NCBI GenBank assembly: GCA_017960885.1 | Contig: JAGCYI010000015.1 | Location: 1-35,716 of the forward strand | Direction of reading: 5' to 3' | Length of the DNA stretch: 35,716 nt | From: Bacteroidales bacterium | Lineage (GTDB): Bacteria; Bacteroidota; Bacteroidia; Bacteroidales; UBA3824 | Shown: piece after piece, positions 1 to 6,649 of the stretch | Layout: the number at the start of each line of letters is the position of its first letter | Position numbering within the stretch: the stretch's first letter is position 1 | The notes under the pieces: model-generated | Databases searched by the model: none | What the model saw: only the letters and a program-made list of their open reading frames with translations | What the model was told of the DNA's origin: nothing | Position numbers and translations under genes: made by a program

Positions 1-1
1 G

Positions 2-268
2 ATGAATTTCTGGGGCTTTATGCCATCGTTTTTCGGATATTTGCAACGCGATTTTGCAACATTCTTGAAAGATAATATCTCGAAACCCAAAGCCGAATTT
101 CTGATTCCCACAGTGGTTGACGGACTTATCAAGAGCGGCACTGTAACTTGCAAAGTGCTCACCTGCAATGCCAAATGGTTTGGCGTTACCTACAAGGAAG
201 ACCGCCCCATTGTGGTTCAGAAATTTGCCGACCTTACCAAAGCCGGCGAATATCCTGAGGAGTTTTAA
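2..268 (+). CDS. Sugar-phosphate nucleotidyltransferase-like protein, C-terminal end (partial)
   Basis: The reading frame is open at the left edge of the window, so only the last 88 residues are seen and the ATG at position 2 is probably an internal Met. The tail (NFWGFMPSFF, then EFLIPTVVDGL, then WFGVTYKEDRP, then AGEYPEEF) resembles the C-terminus of Bacteroidales NTP-transferase-type proteins that activate sugar phosphates. The catalytic N-terminal part lies outside the window, so substrate and mechanism cannot be judged. Its stop codon overlaps the stop codon of the convergent PorV-like gene in a shared TTAA. The family call comes from recognising the tail only. Confidence 0.6.
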   Translation: MNFWGFMPSFFGYLQRDFATFLKDNISKPKAEFLIPTVVDGLIKSGTVTCKVLTCNAKWFGVTYKEDRPIVVQKFADLTKAGEYPEEF

Positions 269-1335
269 AACCTTGCCCCAAGGGTAAAAACATTGGTTCT
301 GTACTCGTAACTGTTGGTGCTTGCGTCCATAAAGGCGTAGTCGAACGAAAACCGCGAAACCTTTATGCCCGCACCCAACGAGGGTACATAACTGTATGTG
401 CGTGAGATATATAAGTGATTGTTTTTCATAAAGTCGGATATGCCAAAACGCACAAACGCCATATCCATAAAAGAAACTTCTAACCCAGCGCAAGGATTAA
501 CGCAGGCAAAATCGCTGCGAATAAGATAGTTGCGCTTTCCATCGAATGTAATTTCCGAACCAATTTCGCCCATAAACGCAAAGCGTCCGAGGTGCAGAGT
601 GTATGCCGCCGACCATAAAAGCGACGGTGCGGTCTGCTCCACGCTGTTTTCGGGAATGGTGTTGCCGGTGGCAAGATAGGTGCTGTCGAATTTTTCTTTG
701 TTGATGTTCCACACGTCGAAAGTGGTGGTGGCGTCGCGCAAGACAATTCCTGCGGCAAAATTCCGCTTTCGGTACGTGGCGGCAAGGTCGATGCCGAATC
801 CGTAAGCCCGGGCAAACGAACCTTCCATGCGGTAGATGAGTTTCACATTTCCGCCCACCGAAAAATCTGGCAGAAAGCGCAGCCGCCGTCCCACAGAGAA
901 AAACAGTGCGTAATCGGCTGTGGAAAAATATGTTATGCGCGAAAAATCTGGTTCGCCGTTTTGGTCGAACAGATAGATGGTGTTTTGAATATCGTCGACA
1001 CCGAGCCTAAGAAACGACATTCCTACCGATGTGAGCGAGTCGGCCTGATAGCTTGCCGCCGCAAAATCGTATTGAGCCAGTCCTCCGAAAAAATAGCTGT
1101 GAGTGGCGCAAATGTCTGTTTTGTAGCCTTTTGGCGCAGAAAGGTTGGCTGGGTTCCAATATCCTGCCGCCGCTCCCGAGGTAGACGCCACCGAGCATCC
1201 GCCAAGCGACTGCTCACGACCGCAGGTGCCAGTGTTTAAAAAATCGTTGCCGTATTTTACCACTTGCGCCGAAACTGCATTAATGGCAAAAATCGCTGAT
1301 AATGATATAATTAAACTATATGTTTTTGGTTTCAT
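265..1335 (-). CDS. PorV/PorQ-like outer-membrane beta-barrel protein
   Basis: A protein of 356 residues. The frame runs further upstream, but the ATG at 1335 is preferred because it begins a clean signal peptide (MKPKTYSLIISLSAIFAINA, cleavage near AVSAQ). The mature start, with a Gly/Ser-rich stretch followed by GYWNPANLSAPKG, matches the N-terminal hallmark of the PorV/PorQ (UPF0164-like) barrel family. The rest alternates amphipathic strands and ends in a C-terminal aromatic residue (LGARF), as outer-membrane barrels do. PorV shuttles type IX secretion cargo at the outer membrane, and PorQ and PorP are relatives. Which subfamily this belongs to is uncertain. A T9SS-type cargo domain is encoded at 13475. 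The gene is divergent from pssA and converges with the preceding gene with a 4-bp overlap. Confidence 0.7.
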   Translation of the reverse strand: MKPKTYSLIISLSAIFAINAVSAQVVKYGNDFLNTGTCGREQSLGGCSVASTSGAAAGYWNPANLSAPKGYKTDICATHSYFFGGLAQYDFAAASYQADSLTSVGMSFLRLGVDDIQNTIYLFDQNGEPDFSRITYFSTADYALFFSVGRRLRFLPDFSVGGNVKLIYRMEGSFARAYGFGIDLAATYRKRNFAAGIVLRDATTTFDVWNINKEKFDSTYLATGNTIPENSVEQTAPSLLWSAAYTLHLGRFAFMGEIGSEITFDGKRNYLIRSDFACVNPCAGLEVSFMDMAFVRFGISDFMKNNHLYISRTYSYVPSLGAGIKVSRFSFDYAFMDASTNSYEYRTNVFTLGARF

Positions 1336-1358
1336 ATCCAACTCTATCAATTTTTTTA

Positions 1359-1366
1359 CAAAAATA
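1359..1366 (-). promoter_or_regulatory. Candidate promoter -7 box for the PorV-like gene
   Basis: Read on the minus strand this is TATTTTTG, a match to the Bacteroidota -7 consensus TAnnTTTG, 24 nt upstream of the chosen ATG at 1335. No good -33 TTTG is visible at the usual spacing. The short distance to the ATG supports the shorter signal-peptide start. Confidence 0.45.
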
Positions 1367-1403
1367 GTAAAAAAATTGTGACAATCCTTTCGGAAAATGG
1401 TCT

Positions 1404-1411
1404 TATATTTG
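1404..1411 (+). promoter_or_regulatory. Candidate promoter -7 box for pssA
   Basis: TATATTTG matches the Bacteroidota -7 consensus TAnnTTTG and lies 36 nt before the pssA ATG at 1448. It falls inside the longer open frame that begins at 1397, which argues that the frame upstream of 1448 is leader rather than coding. The -33 element is weak (TTGTG about 24 nt upstream). Confidence 0.55.
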
Positions 1412-1447
1412 CAACTTGAAAAGTTAAATTTACACAACCATAAAACA

Positions 1448-2287
1448 ATGTCGAGAATAACCTCAAAATTGAAATTTTTGCCCAGCATGATAACATGCAC
1501 AAGCGCTCTTTGCGGAACATTAGCCACATTTATGGCTCTTAGTGGCGACAAAGGCCTTGTTTATGCTTCCTATTTAATACTTTTTGCAAGTGTCTGCGAT
1601 TTTTGCGACGGATTTGTGGCACGATTGCTCCATGCTCAGAGCGAACTTGGCAAACAACTTGATTCATTGTCGGATGCTATCAGTTTCGGAGTTGCGCCCA
1701 CGGCTATTATGTTCGGCCTTATGCGACAGGCTCTTAGGGTTAACGGTGCTTTTTGGACTCTTGATAGTTCGCAGATTTTTATTCTCGTATGCTCTTGTTT
1801 TATAGTAATTTGCAGCGTGCTACGCCTTGCCAAATTTAATATCGACCCTGAACAGACTTATGGTTTTAAGGGACTTCCCACTCCGGCTTGCGCACTTTTG
1901 GTGGCATCTATTCCGCTGATCGACGCCATGGTGCCTGAAGATTTTTGGATCTACACTGTGGCACATGCTCTCTTCAACGCTGATTTTCCTTTTAAAGCCA
2001 CTATGGCTCTTATAGGCATACAGGTGTTCGCATTTGGCAGTATAAAACTGTTGCTTCCTATGTGCATATTTTTCTCGCTGCTGATGGTAACCAACCTGCC
2101 AATGTTCTCGCTCAAGATGAAGAGTTACAAATACAGAGACAACCGTCTGGTTTACAACTTTTTAATCTTTGCAGTGATATCTCTCATTGTTTTGCAATGG
2201 ATAGCGGTTCCGCTTATCATATTCGCCTACGTGGTGGTTTCATTTGTTCGTTGGCTTGTCAACCTTAGAAAGGTTAAGCCCGAATGA
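1448..2287 (+). CDS. pssA: CDP-diacylglycerol-serine O-phosphatidyltransferase (phosphatidylserine synthase)
   Basis: A membrane enzyme of 279 residues that makes phosphatidylserine from CDP-diacylglycerol and serine, the first step toward phosphatidylethanolamine. The CDP-alcohol phosphatidyltransferase signature D-x2-DG-x2-AR-x8-G-x3-D-x3-D is complete: it starts in VCDFCDGFVARL and ends in GKQLDSLSD, at about residues 46-70. The conserved FGVAPTAIMF follows directly. Several hydrophobic segments come after, and the C-terminus is basic. The start at 1448 (MSRITSKLKFLPSMITC) is chosen over the upstream in-frame extension because it matches the usual N-terminus and sits just behind a promoter-like box. 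The 3' end overlaps the convergent nth gene by 48 bp. Confidence 0.9.
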   Translation: MSRITSKLKFLPSMITCTSALCGTLATFMALSGDKGLVYASYLILFASVCDFCDGFVARLLHAQSELGKQLDSLSDAISFGVAPTAIMFGLMRQALRVNGAFWTLDSSQIFILVCSCFIVICSVLRLAKFNIDPEQTYGFKGLPTPACALLVASIPLIDAMVPEDFWIYTVAHALFNADFPFKATMALIGIQVFAFGSIKLLLPMCIFFSLLMVTNLPMFSLKMKSYKYRDNRLVYNFLIFAVISLIVLQWIAVPLIIFAYVVVSFVRWLVNLRKVKPE

Positions 2288-2902
2288 TTTGCAGATATTG
2301 CTGATGCCGCATTCGCCACATTTGGGCTTGTGTGCCGTGCACACATACCGCCCGTGAAGAATTAGCCAGTGATGGGCGCGACCTATAACGTTTTTGTCAA
2401 AACCCTCTTCGAGTTGTTTTTCGGCTTGGAGAGGGTTTTTGGCGTTTTTGGTGAGACCAATCCGTGCCGCCACTCTGAACACGTGGGTGTCTACCGGCAT
2501 CACTTCTGCTCCGTAAAGCACCGACGCTACCACATTTGCAGTTTTTCTTCCTACTCCGGGCAGAGTTTCAAGTTCTTCTACCGTTGTGGGCAAAGAGCCT
2601 CCGAATTTTTCTACAATCATCTGCGCCGCAGCAATTATGTCGCGGGTTTTTGAGTTGGGATAAGATATTGATTTAGTGTATTTTATTACCTCGTCAAAAT
2701 CAGCCTTTGCCAACGATTCGGCATCTGGGAAACGCTCAAACAGCGCAGGAGTTACCATATTTACCCTCTTGTCGGTGCATTGAGCCGAAAGCCGCACAGC
2801 CACAAGTAATTGAAACGGATTTCCATATTTCAATTCAGTTTTGGCATCGGGAATTGCTTTTGTAAAATATTCTGTTACAGCGGCGTAAAGATTGTGGTTC
2901 AT
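2240..2902 (-). CDS. nth: Endonuclease III (DNA glycosylase/AP lyase)
   Basis: A base-excision repair enzyme of 220 residues, which removes oxidised pyrimidines and nicks abasic sites. The helix-hairpin-helix LPGVGRKTANVV (residues 114-125) contains the catalytic Lys120, and VDTHVFR carries the catalytic Asp138. The C-terminal 4Fe-4S loop is complete, with Cys188-x6-Cys195-x2-Cys198-x5-Cys204. The length is typical of the family. The last 16 codons and the stop lie over the end of pssA on the other strand. The gene is transcribed away from the repeat-bearing gap at 2.9-3.5 kb. Confidence 0.95.
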   Translation of the reverse strand: MNHNLYAAVTEYFTKAIPDAKTELKYGNPFQLLVAVRLSAQCTDKRVNMVTPALFERFPDAESLAKADFDEVIKYTKSISYPNSKTRDIIAAAQMIVEKFGGSLPTTVEELETLPGVGRKTANVVASVLYGAEVMPVDTHVFRVAARIGLTKNAKNPLQAEKQLEEGFDKNVIGRAHHWLILHGRYVCTAHKPKCGECGISNICKSFGLNLSKVDKPTNK

Positions 2903-2927
2903 AGGATTGGTGTTTTATTTTATTGGG

Positions 2928-2935
2928 CGAAGGTA
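2928..2935 (-). promoter_or_regulatory. Weak candidate -7 box for nth
   Basis: Read on the minus strand this is TACCTTCG, one mismatch from TAnnTTTG, 25 nt upstream of the nth ATG. The expected -33 region is AT-rich without a clear TTTG. The tandem repeat at 2961-3049 begins directly upstream. Confidence 0.3.
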
Positions 2936-2960
2936 GTAATTTTTTTATTTTTCTCCGAAT

Positions 2961-3049
2961 TTTTACAGTCCAATTTACAGTCCAATTTACAGTTTTACAG
3001 TCCGATTTATAGTCCGATTTTTAGTTTTATAGTCCGATTTATAGTCCGA
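2961..3049. repeat. Three-copy 32-nt higher-order tandem repeat
   Basis: A nested repeat. The basic unit is 12-13 nt (TTTTACAGTCCAA, TTTATAGTCCGA and similar). Two basic units plus a 7-nt TTTACAG or TTTTTAG linker form a 32-nt superunit. Copies are 2961-2992, 2993-3024 and a 25-nt partial copy 3025-3049 lacking the linker. Copy 1 has CCAA where copies 2 and 3 have CCGA, and ACAG drifts to ATAG across the array. It lies upstream of nth and contains no coding frame of note. It is not CRISPR-like because there are no spacers. Confidence 0.85.
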
Positions 3050-3165
3050 ATATTTTATTAAACAACGAATTTAACGAATAAAACGAAATAGTTTAATGGA
3101 ATCTCTGTAAGCCCAATTCGTTTCCCGTATAATCACATTCTCCTTTTGTAATATGTTTTGGAATT

Positions 3166-3387
3166 TCACTTTCTGTTCCTGTATTCCTGCGGTGAGAAAT
3201 CCTTCATACAAGTGAAGAACTTGGTGAAGGCGGCTTGGTAGGAGAATAGGAAATCGTTGGGCAGCAGAGTGATGGTGCACGTTGTGGTCTTCAGACCGAT
3301 GACGGCTTCGGAGATGAGTGCCATTACCAAGAAACTCATAATCCTCAGCCCCTTGGAATATAGGCTGCAATAGTCGTTGTCCGACAA
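3166..3387 (-). pseudogene. Remnant of an AraC-family regulator, C-terminal HTH
   Basis: A 73-residue open stretch whose second half keeps AraC spacing. ISEAVIGLKTTTCTI resembles the helix before the second HTH (I-x-EA-x2-LL-x-T). FSYQAAFTKFFTCMKDFSPQEYRNRK covers the GFS-Q--F-K-F---G-SP-EYR signature and ends at the natural stop. The expected Ile-Ala-x2-x-Gly core of the second HTH reads LLPNDFLF, so the fold is probably damaged. The first HTH and any sensor domain are missing, and the upstream frame gives nothing recognisable. Most likely this is a decaying gene fragment. The call rests on one motif with preserved spacing. Confidence 0.45.
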
Positions 3388-3536
3388 AATAATAAAGGAA
3401 TACTAACGTTAACAAGAACAGAAAATCATAAACAACAGCAATATGGCAACAATGACTATAAGGTGACCGAATCTTTGTACAAAGAAGTGAACTGTACGAT
3501 TTTCTGCAAAATGATGTTCCCAAAAATACTATAATT

Positions 3537-4199
3537 ATGAATCACGGAAAAAATACATGTAACGAACTCAAAGCAATACGCAAACGGATTGCAGAGGCTA
3601 ATGAGATAGAATATAATCCTCATGAATGTACGTTTGAGGGCGAATGCAGTGGCACTTGTCCGGCGTGTGAAAGCGAAATGCGTTATATAGAGAACGAACT
3701 TCGCAACCGCAAACGCCTCGGTAAAAAAATCGCAATGGTCGGGCTTGCGGTAGGATTATCAGCAACACCGGCAATGGCTCAAGTGCCGGATGATGATCTT
3801 GAAGGCGACATTTCTATGCCTGAAGAAGAAATAACGATAGAAACTGAAGATGAAATTGCAGAAGAACCGTTTCTTGGCATTATTATAGAGACAGTTCCTG
3901 AGTTTCCCGGCGGAAATAATGCTTTGCGGAAATACATCGCAGACAATATACAATACCCGAAAGGAGCAAGTAGTGAAGGCATTCAAGGTACAGTATATGT
4001 ATCTTTTGTAATTGATATAGATGGCAGTCCAACTGATGTAAAAATTTTACGTGGGGTTCATCCGGAGTTAGATGCAGAGGCATTACGTGTTGTTATGTCT
4101 ATCCCGCAAAAATGGAAACCGGCACAGCAAGGTGGGGAAAAAGTTAAGTGTTCTCTTGTGGTTCCTGTGAATTTTGTTTTGTCAGATAATAAGAAATGA
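3537..4199 (+). CDS. TonB-family protein with a cytosolic Cys-rich N-terminus
   Basis: A protein of 220 residues. Residues 120-217 form a TonB C-terminal domain (PEFPGGNNALRKYIADNIQY, then GTVYVSFVIDIDGSP, KWKPAQ, VPVNF), which normally contacts outer-membrane receptors or supplies a periplasmic adaptor. A single hydrophobic segment spans about residues 63-80, followed by an acidic linker (85-112). Ahead of the membrane segment sits a short domain with Cys8 and a Cys31-x5-Cys37-x3-Cys41-x2-Cys44 cluster (GTCPACESE), presumably cytosolic and possibly metal-binding. The stop overlaps the start of the radical-SAM gene (ATGA), so the two are translationally coupled. The linker is far shorter than in a classical TonB, so energising a receptor is doubtful. 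Confidence 0.75.
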   Translation: MNHGKNTCNELKAIRKRIAEANEIEYNPHECTFEGECSGTCPACESEMRYIENELRNRKRLGKKIAMVGLAVGLSATPAMAQVPDDDLEGDISMPEEEITIETEDEIAEEPFLGIIIETVPEFPGGNNALRKYIADNIQYPKGASSEGIQGTVYVSFVIDIDGSPTDVKILRGVHPELDAEALRVVMSIPQKWKPAQQGGEKVKCSLVVPVNFVLSDNKK

Positions 4200-4822
4200 A
4201 TAACGAAAATAACTATGCGAAATTCATAGGGATCAACCGGCATAGAATCAATCGCGACGGCAAGGGCGTAACCACGTTGGCGGCTTTTTATAGTTGCCCG
4301 TTGCGTTGCCGTTATTGTATTAATTCTCAGTGTTTTGATCCGAATATCATTTGTCAGACTCTTACGCCTAAAATGCTTTTAAAAAAGGTAATGATTGACG
4401 ACCTTTATTTTCAAGCCACAGACGGCGGAATCACATTCGGCGGCGGCGAACCATGTATGCAGAGCCGTTTTATTGAGGAATTTCACCGTATATGCAACCC
4501 TGTTTGGAATATAAACATTGAGACTAGTTTGAATGTTAAAACCGGACATATAGCGCATATTGCGGAGTTTGTCAGTCAGTTTATTGTAGATATTAAAGAT
4601 ATGAACAGCACTATATATCAAGCATATACATCTGCCGACAACAACCTAGTGACAAAGAATTTACAATTTTTGGCGCAACACGGTTTTCAAGATAAATGTC
4701 GGTTGCGTCTGCCGCTAATCAAAGGATATAATACTTTCAGCGATATAGAAAAAAGCAAAACTTTACTTACTGATATGGGTTTTTATAATTTTGACATTTT
4801 TGAATATAAAATAAGTAAGTAA
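4196..4822 (+). CDS. Small radical-SAM protein, activating-enzyme-like
   Basis: A protein of 208 residues with the radical-SAM 4Fe-4S motif Cys34-x3-Cys38-x2-Cys41 (SCPLRCRYC) and the SAM-binding GGGEP at 81-85. It resembles glycyl-radical-enzyme activases (pyruvate formate-lyase activase type) but is shorter than the usual 240 or so residues and ends soon after the last predicted strand. No glycyl-radical enzyme is encoded nearby. Its start codon overlaps the stop of the TonB-like gene, so it is probably made together with that Cys-rich membrane protein. The substrate cannot be told from sequence. A short hairpin at 4881-4894 may end the transcript. Confidence 0.75.
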   Translation: MNNENNYAKFIGINRHRINRDGKGVTTLAAFYSCPLRCRYCINSQCFDPNIICQTLTPKMLLKKVMIDDLYFQATDGGITFGGGEPCMQSRFIEEFHRICNPVWNINIETSLNVKTGHIAHIAEFVSQFIVDIKDMNSTIYQAYTSADNNLVTKNLQFLAQHGFQDKCRLRLPLIKGYNTFSDIEKSKTLLTDMGFYNFDIFEYKISK

Positions 4823-4880
4823 ATTTAATTATACGTATTTAACGAAAACTCTTCTGCATTTTTGTTTTCGCTAAATTCGC

Positions 4881-4894
4881 TGCCGCTTGCGGCA
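4881..4894 (+). terminator. Short hairpin after the radical-SAM gene
   Basis: TGCCGC-TT-GCGGCA is a perfect 6-bp GC-rich stem 58 nt after the stop codon of the radical-SAM gene. The loop is only 2 nt and no strong T-run follows, so it may not terminate by itself. Confidence 0.25.
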
Positions 4895-4963
4895 TTTGAT
4901 GAAATTGTCGTGGAATCTTTCTCTTCATTTGGAAAAACTTTTCAGTAATTCCCATATTTTTTT

Positions 4964-4971
4964 TATATTTG
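4964..4971 (+). promoter_or_regulatory. Candidate promoter -7 box for the AAA/nuclease gene
   Basis: TATATTTG is a full TAnnTTTG match ending 18 nt before the ATG at 4990. It covers the alternative TTG start at 4969, which is therefore unlikely to be used. No clear -33 element is seen. Confidence 0.5.
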
Positions 4972-4989
4972 CCCAAAATTATTACAACT

Positions 4990-6561
4990 ATGCGCAAATT
5001 CAACACAACGGGTACGTGCTACCCTGAAAAACATTATATGGTGGACATCACCAAAAGGCTCGACGACATTGTAAACCGTGTTGCCGATGGCGAATACATC
5101 ACTATCAACCGTGGACGTCAATACGGAAAGACAACCACACTTTACCATTTGGCAAAGCGTTTGAGTAATGATTATGTTGTGTTTTCGATAAGTTTTGAGG
5201 CGTTGGGCGGCAACAATTTCAGAAGTAAAGAGACTATCGCTTATTCCTTTTGGGAGCAGATTCAGATGGCGTTTGAGTATATCAACATCAGTAATTTGCA
5301 AGACGATGTTAAACAGATGATTTCGGGATTGCTTGACAAATATGACGCGAAGAAAGAAATCCCTTTTGAAATTTTTGAAAAGTCTGTATCGGATATTTGC
5401 GCAAAAAGTGCCGCCCCAATCGTTATTTTCATCGACGAGGTTGACAACGCAAGCAATTACGAATCGTTTATCGAAATGCTCCGTATGTTGCGAAACAAAT
5501 ATCTCAAACGTATGCAAGTTCCGACATTTCAGTCCGTTATCCTTGCTGGCGTTTACGACATCAAAAACCTCAAACTCAAAGTACGTCCCGACTCTGACCA
5601 CCAATACAATTCGCCGTGGAACATTGCCGTACCGTTTAAAGCGGATATGTCGTTTAACAAAGACGGCATAGCGCAGATGATTCAGGATTACGAGGACGAC
5701 CACAACACGGGTATGAATGTTTCCGAAATGGCGCAGATGGTTTGGGACTATTCGTCGGGGTATCCTTATTTCGTGTCTAAACTTTGTCAGTTGATAGACC
5801 AAGAAAATCTCGGATGTAATAAGGAGGGTATAATTTCAGCTGTCAAAATGATTCTTGTGGAAGAGAACAACACTTTTTTCGACGATTTGAACAAAAAATT
5901 GGAAACTTTTCCAAAAATGGCTGAAATTCTGAAAGATATTTTGTATTACGGAAAATCCATTTCATACAATTCCGATAACACAATTCTGAATATTGCCGCT
6001 ATGTTCAATTACATCAAACCGGTGAACGGCAAGGTTAGGATTTTCAACCGTATTATTGAAACACGCCTTTACAATAAGTTTTCGAGCGATGAGGAAATAT
6101 CCGACATTCTGTACACCGCCGGCGACACCGATCGCAATCAGTTTGTTGAAGACGGAAAACTCCTGATGGACAAAATTCTCGAACGTTTTGCCGTGCATTT
6201 CAACGACATTTACGGTGGCAACGACATCGAATTTAAGGAGGAGGAAGGTCGTCGCTTCTTTATGCTTTATATCAAGCCAATCATCAATGGCACAGGTAAT
6301 TACTACATCGAAGCCGAAACCCGCGACCGCTCCCGTACCGATATGATTATTGATTACTTAGGCGAACAATACGTCATTGAAATGAAAATTTGGCGCGGTG
6401 ATGCCTACAATACTCGCGGCGAAAAACAACTCACCGAATACCTTGATTTTTACCACATTAACAAGGGGTATATGTTGAGTTTTAATTTCAACAAAAGCAA
6501 GGTTTCGGGCAGCAAGACGATGCATTTTGGCAACAAGGAGATTTTTGAAGTGGTGGTGTAA
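4990..6561 (+). CDS. AAA-like ATPase fused to a PD-(D/E)XK nuclease domain
   Basis: A protein of 523 residues of the Bacteroidota AAA-like/PD-(D/E)XK family (start MRKFNTTGTCYPEKHYMVDI). The P-loop is the family's unusual form NRGRQYGKTTT (residues 40-50, Lys47), with the first Gly of a normal Walker A displaced. Walker B is IVIFIDEVD (144-152). The C-terminus carries a PD-(D/E)XK core with Asp451 (RTDMIIDY) and Glu464-x-Lys466 (VIEMKIW), all apparently intact. Such proteins often occur in many copies per genome and their biological role is not settled; defence or mobile-element functions have been suggested for related architectures. The gene stands alone between two promoters, with no partner gene that would indicate a defence island. 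Confidence 0.8.
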   Translation: MRKFNTTGTCYPEKHYMVDITKRLDDIVNRVADGEYITINRGRQYGKTTTLYHLAKRLSNDYVVFSISFEALGGNNFRSKETIAYSFWEQIQMAFEYINISNLQDDVKQMISGLLDKYDAKKEIPFEIFEKSVSDICAKSAAPIVIFIDEVDNASNYESFIEMLRMLRNKYLKRMQVPTFQSVILAGVYDIKNLKLKVRPDSDHQYNSPWNIAVPFKADMSFNKDGIAQMIQDYEDDHNTGMNVSEMAQMVWDYSSGYPYFVSKLCQLIDQENLGCNKEGIISAVKMILVEENNTFFDDLNKKLETFPKMAEILKDILYYGKSISYNSDNTILNIAAMFNYIKPVNGKVRIFNRIIETRLYNKFSSDEEISDILYTAGDTDRNQFVEDGKLLMDKILERFAVHFNDIYGGNDIEFKEEEGRRFFMLYIKPIINGTGNYYIEAETRDRSRTDMIIDYLGEQYVIEMKIWRGDAYNTRGEKQLTEYLDFYHINKGYMLSFNFNKSKVSGSKTMHFGNKEIFEVVV

Positions 6562-6615
6562 AAATGCCCTGACAAAAAAAATCTTCCAAATTTATATACA
6601 AAATCATTTTTTTAT

Positions 6616-6623
6616 TACCTTTG
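6616..6623 (+). promoter_or_regulatory. Candidate promoter -7 box for the HD phosphodiesterase gene
   Basis: TACCTTTG, a full TAnnTTTG match 26 nt before the ATG at 6650. It lies inside the upstream in-frame extension that starts at 6527, supporting 6650 as the true start. No good -33 box. Confidence 0.5.
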
Positions 6624-6649
6624 CTTATGTTTTATCCGATAATAATATA

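Noticed and set aside
1336..1551. Upstream extension of the PorV-like frame
   Set aside because: The extension has no signal peptide and overlaps the divergent pssA start. The ATG at 1335 begins a clean signal peptide.
2961..3049. CRISPR array
   Set aside because: Units are directly adjacent with no spacers and no cas genes are nearby, so this is a simple nested tandem repeat.
3071..3523. 150-residue minus-strand frame across the repeat gap
   Set aside because: It is in a different frame from the AraC remnant, has no recognisable domain and unusual composition. The AraC spacing in the other frame explains the region better.
4963..5802. 279-residue open frame on the minus strand
   Set aside because: It is antisense to the AAA/nuclease gene, whose P-loop, Walker B and nuclease core prove the plus strand codes. 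The antisense frame has skewed composition and no motif.
4990..6561. Defence island around the AAA/nuclease gene
   Set aside because: Neighbours are a radical-SAM pair and a c-di-AMP phosphodiesterase, with no other defence gene.
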